From the NCBI GenBank assembly GCA_034189165.1, contig JAXHVN010000003.1, positions 1 to 64,000 on the forward strand: a stretch of 64,000 nt of DNA, given 5' to 3'. The first letter of the stretch is position 1; each line of letters starts with the position of its first letter. Below, in pieces: positions 58,611-64,000 of this stretch. The stretch is from JAASSS01 sp021767745 (GTDB lineage Bacteria > Pseudomonadota > Gammaproteobacteria > UBA5335). The notes below the pieces were generated by a model. The model saw nothing but the letters and a program-made list of their open reading frames with translations. It did not search any database and was not told the origin of the DNA. The position numbers and the translations under genes are program-made.

Positions 58611-59942
58611 ATGAAGATTGCAGTGGTGGGTTCCGGTGCTGCGGGCATGACGGCCGCGTGGCTGCTGCAGCGTCGACACGAGGTGGTGGTCTTCGAGCGT
58701 GAGCCGCGCATCGGCGGCCATGCGCACACGGTGGATGTGCGGGAAGACGGGCATCGGGTGTCTATCGATACCGGCTTCATCGTGTACAACGAGCGCAACT
58801 ACCCGAACCTGTGCGGCTTGTTCGAGCAGCTTCGCGTGCCGACGCAGGCGAGCGACATGTCCTTTGGCGCCAGCATCGGCAACGGCGCGATCGAATACGC
58901 CGGCAGCGATCTAAACACCCTGTTCGGTCAGCGTCGCAACCTGATGCGGCCGAGCCACTGGTCGATGCTGCGCGAGATTCTGCGGTTCAATCGCGAGGCC
59001 CGGGCGGTGCTGGACGATGTCGCGATCGACGAGCAGACGCTGGGCGACTTTCTGGTCGAGCGGCGGTTTGGGCGGGCCATGATCGATCGCTACCTGATGC
59101 CGATGGCCGCCGCCATTTGGTCCTGCCCGACCGCGGTGATGCTCGACTTCCCGGCGCGCAGCTTCCTGCAGTTCTTCCACAACCATGGGCTGCTGGATCT
59201 GAACGACCGGCCGCAGTGGCGGACCGTGCTGGGCGGCAGCCGTGAATATCTCCAGGCGATGCGGGCGGATTTTCGCGGCCGCATCGTCACTGGCGAAGCC
59301 GTGCGCGGCGTGCGGCGTGAGCAGGGCGGGGTGCGGGTGCGCACCGATGCCGGCGAGCACGATTTCGATCGGATCGTGCTCGCCTGCCACGCCGACGAGA
59401 CGCTGACGCTGCTGGAGGATGGCAGCTTCTGGGAGCGCCAGCTGCTCGGCGCCTTCAGCTACCAGCCGAACCGTGTACTGCTGCATACCGACACGGCGCT
59501 GATGCCGCGTCGCCGGCGCGTGTGGTCGAGCTGGAACTACCTCGCCGACAGGGCGAGCACGGACGAGCGACGGGTGTCGGTGACGTACTGGATGAACCGC
59601 CTGCAGAACCTCCCCACGCAGCGGGACTACTTCGTCAGCCTGAATCCGCTGCACGAGCCGCGACCGGAGTGTGTGGTCGGCGAATACCACTACGATCATC
59701 CGGTCTTTCGTACCGGCGCGCTGCATGCCCAGCATATGCTGCACCGGTTGCAGGGGGATCGGCAGACCTGGTTCTGCGGCGCCTATTTCGGCTACGGCTT
59801 CCACGAAGACGCCGTGAGTTCCGCGGTGGCGGTGGCCGGCGCCTTCGGCATCGAGGCGCCCTGGCGAGAGCGCGGGCAGGTGGTGCCATTGCGCCGTGCG
59901 GTGCGATCGGTCGGCAGCCTGGGTCTGGCGGAGGCCGGCTGA
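58611..59942 (+). CDS. FAD-dependent amine-oxidase-like oxidoreductase (lipid-modification cluster)
   Basis: 443 residues. N-terminal FAD motif MKIAVVGSGAAGMTAAWLLQ with the downstream EREPRIGGHAHTVD, then DTGFIVYNERNYPNLCGLFE and PMAAAIWSCPTAVMLDFPAR, typical of the flavin oxidoreductase found beside DUF1365 and cyclopropane synthase genes. Related enzymes (UfaD-type) act on methylated fatty acyl chains. It starts the five-gene operon and is coupled to DUF1365 by TGATG. Exact reaction unproven; desaturation of a methylated acyl chain is the best guess. Confidence 0.88.
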   Translation: MKIAVVGSGAAGMTAAWLLQRRHEVVVFEREPRIGGHAHTVDVREDGHRVSIDTGFIVYNERNYPNLCGLFEQLRVPTQASDMSFGASIGNGAIEYAGSDLNTLFGQRRNLMRPSHWSMLREILRFNREARAVLDDVAIDEQTLGDFLVERRFGRAMIDRYLMPMAAAIWSCPTAVMLDFPARSFLQFFHNHGLLDLNDRPQWRTVLGGSREYLQAMRADFRGRIVTGEAVRGVRREQGGVRVRTDAGEHDFDRIVLACHADETLTLLEDGSFWERQLLGAFSYQPNRVLLHTDTALMPRRRRVWSSWNYLADRASTDERRVSVTYWMNRLQNLPTQRDYFVSLNPLHEPRPECVVGEYHYDHPVFRTGALHAQHMLHRLQGDRQTWFCGAYFGYGFHEDAVSSAVAVAGAFGIEAPWRERGQVVPLRRAVRSVGSLGLAEAG

Positions 59943-60694
59943 TGCAGGGCGGGCAGCTGTATCGGACCGGCGTGGTCCATGCGCGGCCGCGGCTGTCGCC
60001 GTACCGGTTCCGCTATCGTCTGTTCCACCTGCTGCTGGACGTCGACCGGCTACCGACGACCGCGCGGCGCCTGCGCCTGTTCTCCTACAACCGCACGAAC
60101 CTGCTGAGCTTTCACGATCGCGACTTCGGCCCCGGCGACGGCTCGACGCCGCGCGCCTGGTTGGAGCCGCTGCTGCGGCGCCACGGGCACGACTTCGAAC
60201 TCGCCCGGATCGAGGTGTTGTGCATGCCGCGCGTGCTCGGGAAGGCCTTCAACCCGCTGACCGTGTGGTACTGCCGCGACGCCCGGGACGCGCTGCGTGC
60301 GGTCGTGTGCGAAGTGCACAACACGTTCGGTGAACGCCATTCCTATGTGCTTGGTACCGATGGGGATGAACGCGCCGAACGTGAGGTCCACCGGGCACCG
60401 AAGCGTTTCTTCGTCTCCCCCTTCCTGCCGCTGGCGGGTGCCTACGAGTTCCGCCTGCGGCTGCCGGGCAAGCGGATCGGTGTGCAGATCGACTATCGCG
60501 TCGCCGGCATGTCACTCCTGCATGCAAGTCTGCAGGGGGCGGCAGCGCCGCTGGACGATTGGCAGCTGGCCCGGGCCCTGGCCCGGATGCCGCTGCAGAC
60601 CCTGCGGGTGGTCGCCGGCATTCACTGGCAGGCGCTGAGGCTCTGGTGGCGAGGCACACCGATGTTCGACCGGCTTCAGATGCAGGAGGTATGA
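59942..60694 (+). CDS. DUF1365 family protein
   Basis: 250 residues, the normal DUF1365 length. Motifs: LYRTGVVHARPRLSPYRFRY at the start, HDRDFGPGD, VLCMPRVLGKAFNPLTVWYC, CEVHNTFGERHSYVL and RAPKRFFVSPFLP. Members are always found beside FAD oxidoreductase and Cfa genes, but no reaction is proven. The start overlaps the stop of the FAD gene by one base. Inferred to take part in acyl-chain modification in the same pathway. Confidence 0.9.
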   Translation: MQGGQLYRTGVVHARPRLSPYRFRYRLFHLLLDVDRLPTTARRLRLFSYNRTNLLSFHDRDFGPGDGSTPRAWLEPLLRRHGHDFELARIEVLCMPRVLGKAFNPLTVWYCRDARDALRAVVCEVHNTFGERHSYVLGTDGDERAEREVHRAPKRFFVSPFLPLAGAYEFRLRLPGKRIGVQIDYRVAGMSLLHASLQGAAAPLDDWQLARALARMPLQTLRVVAGIHWQALRLWWRGTPMFDRLQMQEV

Positions 60695-60698
60695 AGCG

Positions 60699-61913
60699 AT
60701 GACCGCACCCGACGTTCAGGGCGTCCCCGAGACGGCAACATCCCCCGTGCTGGCCGGACGGCTGGCCATGCGCATCCGCGAGGCCGCGGTCGGCCGGCTG
60801 ACGCTGCGCGACGGTCACGGCAAGGCGCAGCAGTTCGCGGGCGATACGCCCGGTCCGCACGCCGAGGTGCTGCTGCACCGGCGACGCGCGATCCGCCGGA
60901 TGATGCTCGGCGGCGACATCGGCCTGCTGGAGGCCTACATGGATGGCGACTGGGATACACCCGACCTGGCCGCCGTGCTGACTTGGGGGGTCCGCAACGA
61001 ACAGTCGCTGGGCGCCGCCCTGCAGGCGAGTTTCGTGCTGCGCCAGCTCAACCGGCTGCTGCATCGACGCCGGGCGAACACGCGCCGCGGCAGCCGTCGC
61101 AACATTGCCGCGCACTACGACCTGGGCAACGCCTTCTATCGGTTGTGGCTCGATCCCACCATGACCTATTCCTGCGGGATCTATCCGGAGGCGCAGACCA
61201 CGCTGGCGCAGGCGCAGCTGGAGAAGTACGAGCACATGCTGGCGCTGCTCCGGCTCGAGCCGGAGCAGCATCTGCTGGAAATCGGCTCGGGCTGGGGAGG
61301 CTTTGCGATATACGCCGCCCAGCGCACGGGCTGCCGCGTGACCAGCATTACGCTGTCGCGCGAGCAGCTGGCCGAGGCGCAGGCGCGCGCCGAGGCCGCC
61401 GGCGTCGCGGATCGGGTGCAGTTCGTGTATCGCGACTATCGCGACGAGGCCGGAACATACGATCGGATCGTCTCGATCGAGATGTTCGAGGCGGTCGGTG
61501 AGCAGTTCTGGGGTGCCTACTTCAGCCGGCTGCGCCGGTGTCTGCGGCCGGGCGGATGGGCTGCGCTGCAGGTGATCACCATCGACGAGGCCAGTTTCCC
61601 CGCCTACCGGCAGGGCACGGACTTCATCCAGCGCTACATCTTCCCCGGCGGCATGCTGCCCTCGCCCAGCGCCTTCGCCGAGGCGGCGGCGGCGGCCGGC
61701 CTGCGTACCGGCGAGCGTCATTTCTATGGACCGCATTACGACCGTACGCTTGGGGACTGGGACCGCGCGATCATCGCCCATGCCGAGGCGCTGACCGCGC
61801 TGGGCCTGGACGATCGCTTCCAGCGGATGTGGCGGGCCTATCTCGCCTACTGCCAGGCCGGCTTTCGCACCGGCCGGCTGGACCTGATGCAGACCGTGCT
61901 CACGGCGCCCTGA
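60699..61913 (+). CDS. cfa: Cyclopropane-fatty-acyl-phospholipid synthase family methyltransferase
   Basis: 404 residues. N-terminal lipid-binding part with MLGGDIGLLEAYMDGDWDTP, then the SAM domain: NIAAHYDLGNAFYRLWLDPT, MTYSCGIY (active-site Cys), LLEIGSGWGGFAIYAAQRTG (about 189-207), SIEMFEAVGEQFW and DFIQRYIFPGG. It methylenates or methylates double bonds of membrane phospholipids. Within this operon it is more likely the methylase of a modified-lipid pathway than the stationary-phase CFA enzyme. Four bases follow DUF1365; overlaps the transporter start by one base. Confidence 0.94.
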   Translation: MTAPDVQGVPETATSPVLAGRLAMRIREAAVGRLTLRDGHGKAQQFAGDTPGPHAEVLLHRRRAIRRMMLGGDIGLLEAYMDGDWDTPDLAAVLTWGVRNEQSLGAALQASFVLRQLNRLLHRRRANTRRGSRRNIAAHYDLGNAFYRLWLDPTMTYSCGIYPEAQTTLAQAQLEKYEHMLALLRLEPEQHLLEIGSGWGGFAIYAAQRTGCRVTSITLSREQLAEAQARAEAAGVADRVQFVYRDYRDEAGTYDRIVSIEMFEAVGEQFWGAYFSRLRRCLRPGGWAALQVITIDEASFPAYRQGTDFIQRYIFPGGMLPSPSAFAEAAAAAGLRTGERHFYGPHYDRTLGDWDRAIIAHAEALTALGLDDRFQRMWRAYLAYCQAGFRTGRLDLMQTVLTAP

Positions 61914-63280
61914 TGAGCGCCTATGCCAACGGCCAGGCCGTACCTGGATCGATCCTGCGCGCTTACGGTGCGCCCTCGCTGCCGGTGGCGGTGCTGGCGG
62001 TGCCGCTGTTCATCTACCTGCCGCCCTACTATGGCGATGACCTCGGCATGAGCCTGAGCATCGTCGGCGCGGTGCTGCTGATCGCCCGGCTGTGGGATGT
62101 GGGTACCGATCCACTGATCGGTACCCTCAGCGATCGGCTCGCCACCCGCTGGGGGCGCCGTCGGCCCTGGATCGTGGCCGGCATCCCGCTGCTGCTACTC
62201 GCCGTGTGGCAGCTGTTCCAGCCGCCTGCGGACCCCGGGGCGGCGCATCTGCTCGGCTGGACGCTGCTGGCCACGTTGGCCTGGACGCTGATCTCGCTGC
62301 CCTACAACGCCTGGGGCGCCGAGCTGTCCGGCGACTATCATCAGCGCACGCGCATCTACGGCGCCTCGCAGGCGTTCGCGATCATCGGCACCGTGGTGGG
62401 CATCGTGCTGCCGGCTGCAGTGCAGGCCAGCGGCGGTTCCCGGGCCGAGGCGCTGGCGGCCGTGTTCTGGTTGGTGGCGCTGTCGCTGCCGCTGGCTGGT
62501 CTATGGTTGCTGCGGCGGGTGCCCGACGCCTCGGCGGCGCCGGATGCGACCGACTGGCGTGACAGCCTTCGCCTGCTGCGCGAGAACGCGCCCTTTCGGC
62601 GGCTGGTGCTGGCCTATCTGCTGAACGGCATCGCCAATGGTCTGCCGGCCAGCCTGTTCCTCATCTTCGCCGAACATTTCATCGGCGCCGATGAACGGGC
62701 CAGCGGGCTGCTGCTGCTGGTGTACTTCGGCACCGGTTTTCTCGCCCTGCCGATCTGGTTGCTGGCGGCCCGCCGCTTCAGCAAGCACCGCGTCTGGTGC
62801 GTGGCGATGCTCTACACCTGCGCGGTATTCGTCTGGGTGCCCTTCCTGGAGCCCGGGCAGTTCTGGGCGTTTTTTGCCATCTGTCTGTTCTCCGGCGCGG
62901 CGGTCGGTGCGGATCTGGCGCTGCCCTCGGCGATGCAGGCGGACGTGGTGGACGAGGACGCCGTCCGCAGCGGGGCCTCGCGCGCCGGGTTGTATTTCGC
63001 ACTCTGGGGCATGGCCACCAAGCTGGCCCTCGCGTTGGCGGTAGGCGTGGCCTATCCGCTGCTCGACCTGGTCGGCTTCGATACCGATGCCGACAACACG
63101 CGCAGCGCGCTGATGGTGCTGGCGTTGCTCTACGGCGCCGGTCCGGTGCTGATCAAGCTGGTTTCGGTTGCGCTGATGTGGGGCTTCCCGCTCACGGCCG
63201 AGCGTCAGGCGTCGCTGCGCGCGGATGTGCGCGAGGGCGCCGCTCCTTCCACTTCTCTGTCTCGGGAATTGATGTCATGA
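61913..63280 (+). CDS. GPH/MFS_2-type transporter
   Basis: 455 residues with 12 membrane helices. Signature of the glycoside-pentoside-hexuronide type: RLWDVGTDPLIGTLSDRLAT followed by RWGRRRPWIVAG, and SLPYNAWGAELSGDYHQRTR. Members carry sugars or lipids with cations; MFSD2-type relatives flip lysophospholipids. Its place between cfa and DUF3833 suggests that it may move a lipid-pathway substrate, but nothing fixes this. Coupled on both sides: TGATG with cfa and ATGA with DUF3833. Confidence 0.87.
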   Translation: MSAYANGQAVPGSILRAYGAPSLPVAVLAVPLFIYLPPYYGDDLGMSLSIVGAVLLIARLWDVGTDPLIGTLSDRLATRWGRRRPWIVAGIPLLLLAVWQLFQPPADPGAAHLLGWTLLATLAWTLISLPYNAWGAELSGDYHQRTRIYGASQAFAIIGTVVGIVLPAAVQASGGSRAEALAAVFWLVALSLPLAGLWLLRRVPDASAAPDATDWRDSLRLLRENAPFRRLVLAYLLNGIANGLPASLFLIFAEHFIGADERASGLLLLVYFGTGFLALPIWLLAARRFSKHRVWCVAMLYTCAVFVWVPFLEPGQFWAFFAICLFSGAAVGADLALPSAMQADVVDEDAVRSGASRAGLYFALWGMATKLALALAVGVAYPLLDLVGFDTDADNTRSALMVLALLYGAGPVLIKLVSVALMWGFPLTAERQASLRADVREGAAPSTSLSRELMS

Positions 63281-63804
63281 ATTGGCGTGGTATTTCGCTC
63301 GTGTTGCTGATCCTGTTGCTCGGCGGCTGCGCCGGCGTCAATCCGCAGGTCTATGCCGATCAGGAGCCGGCGCTGGATCTGTTCGACTACTTCGAGGGCG
63401 AATCGCGCGCCTGGGGCATCTTCCGCGACCGCGCTGGCGAAGTGCGTCGGCGCTTTACGGTCGATCTGGTGGGTACGGTCGAGGGCGATCTGCTGACGCT
63501 GGAGGAAGACTTCCTCTACGCCGACGGCGAGCAGGACCGGCGCGTGTGGCGCATCCGCCGCGTTGGACCGAACCGATATGAGGGTCGCGCGGACGACATC
63601 ATCGGCGTGGCTGCCGGCGAGGCTCATGGACCGGCGCTGAACTGGCAGTACGACGTGGCGCTCACGGTCGGCGAGCGGGACGTGAAGGTGCACTTCAACG
63701 ACTGGATGTATCTGCAGCCGGACGGCGTGCTGCTGAACGTGGCGGAGGTGAGCAAGTTCGGCGTGCGCGTGGGCGAGGTGACCATCGCCTTCCGGCGCGA
63801 CTAG
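63277..63804 (+). CDS. DUF3833 lipoprotein
   Basis: 175 residues. Lipobox LLGGC (C18). The mature part has DLFDYFEGESRAWGIFRDRA, RRFTVDLVGTVEGDLLTLEE and VHFNDWMYLQPDGVLLNVAE, the lipocalin-like DUF3833 pattern. Members occur together with DUF1365 and Cfa genes and are probably outer- or inner-membrane lipid-binding proteins. Ends on a TAG that overlaps the opposing stop codon of the HAD gene (CTAG palindrome). Last gene of the operon. Confidence 0.9.
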   Translation: MNWRGISLVLLILLLGGCAGVNPQVYADQEPALDLFDYFEGESRAWGIFRDRAGEVRRRFTVDLVGTVEGDLLTLEEDFLYADGEQDRRVWRIRRVGPNRYEGRADDIIGVAAGEAHGPALNWQYDVALTVGERDVKVHFNDWMYLQPDGVLLNVAEVSKFGVRVGEVTIAFRRD

Positions 63805-64000
63805 CCGGCCGGGTCGAGCAGGGCGGGCAGTTCGGTGAGCGAGCGGATCTGCAGCGGCGCCGGCCCGGCATGCGTCCAGGGGCGTGCCTGCGGGTTGTAC
63901 CAGACCGGTACGGCCCCGGCCTCCCGGGCGCCGATGACGTCGCACTCCGGATGATCGCCGACGTGCCAGACCGCCGGCGGCGGCAGTGCCAGGGCCGCGA
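63801..64000 (-). CDS. HAD-family hydrolase (YigB-like), C-terminal fragment
   Basis: About 66 codons, running off the right edge. Visible: AVWHVGDHPECDVIGAREAG, the HAD motif IV (GD...D) followed by the AGAVPVWYNPQARPW loop typical of YigB-type phosphatases, and a C-terminal IRSLTELPALL. YigB in E. coli dephosphorylates a riboflavin intermediate and lies beside xerC and uvrD. Here it is far from xerC within the window. Motifs I-III lie outside the window, so the substrate is not certain. The stop shares CTAG with DUF3833. Confidence 0.8.
   Translation of the reverse strand, partial: AALALPPPAVWHVGDHPECDVIGAREAGAVPVWYNPQARPWTHAGPAPLQIRSLTELPALLDPAG

Noticed and set aside
1..64000. tRNA, rRNA, CRISPR arrays, insertion sequences, prophage
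   Set aside because: Looked for cloverleaf-type GTTCGA/CCA patterns, repeat-spacer runs and transposase motifs; none was convincing by eye.

Overview
The window is ordinary chromosomal DNA from a high-GC gammaproteobacterium, probably a free-living aerobe. It carries aerobic ubiquinone genes (ubiB, ubiJ, ubiE, ubiD), a dapF/DUF484/xerC block joined to hslV/hslU, tamA/tamB, proton-pumping PntAA/AB/B, PurU, a catalase and Dps. Genes are packed tightly, with many ATGA, GTGA and TGATG overlaps. I see no phage, insertion sequence, CRISPR array, rRNA or tRNA. The exact order cannot be fixed by eye; the gene order would suit a lineage near Chromatiales, Nevskiales or Xanthomonadales.

Layout. 0-8 kb: the end of a DJ-1-like gene, then a minus-strand run dapF, DUF484, xerC, hslV, hslU, DUF971, ubiE, ubiJ, ubiB. 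8-14 kb: ubiD coupled to a secreted phytochelatin-synthase-like protease (plus strand), facing an ETHE1-type persulfide dioxygenase/SulP operon whose promoter carries a perfect palindrome. 13-24 kb: accessory secreted functions, namely a lipase, a sirtuin, two tandem PhoD-like phosphatases, lipoproteins, a DUF421 protein, a methyltransferase coupled to a small membrane protein, an Old Yellow Enzyme, the remains of a Csp/DUF326 copper-storage gene and a secreted EEP-family nuclease/phosphatase. 24-31 kb: a HAD phosphatase, an FNT channel, a DUF4396/ZntB-like/catalase run and an acyl-CoA ligase. 31-38.7 kb: a lipoprotein/AGCS symporter/tamA/tamB operon. 38.8-52.6 kb: uvrD, dps, SPOR protein, argS, msrB, a 5'-nucleotidase-like protein with altered metal ligands, a dockerin-like secreted protein, priA and the pnt operon. 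52.9-58.4 kb: an HNH endonuclease, arsH, hemH, a lipid kinase with an unusual C-terminal extension, purU and a small outer-membrane barrel. 58.6-63.8 kb: a five-gene operon (FAD oxidoreductase, DUF1365, Cfa, GPH transporter, DUF3833) of the kind linked to membrane-lipid modification under light or singlet-oxygen stress, preceded by three CTTGT(A/T)CAA repeats. A HAD phosphatase runs off the right end.

How the parts fit. The housekeeping genes cover quinone synthesis, heme, proteolysis, chromosome dimer resolution, repair, replication restart, one-carbon balance and NADPH supply. Around them lies a layer of stress and envelope functions: persulfide oxidation, peroxide defence, methionine sulfoxide repair, thiol/metal chemistry and lipid modification. 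The candidates most worth a second look are the final lipid operon with its repeat operator, the persulfide operon and its palindrome, the secreted phytochelatin-synthase-like protein coupled to ubiD, the decayed copper-storage gene, the lipid kinase fusion, and the 5'-nucleotidase variant. None is clearly a wholly new system.
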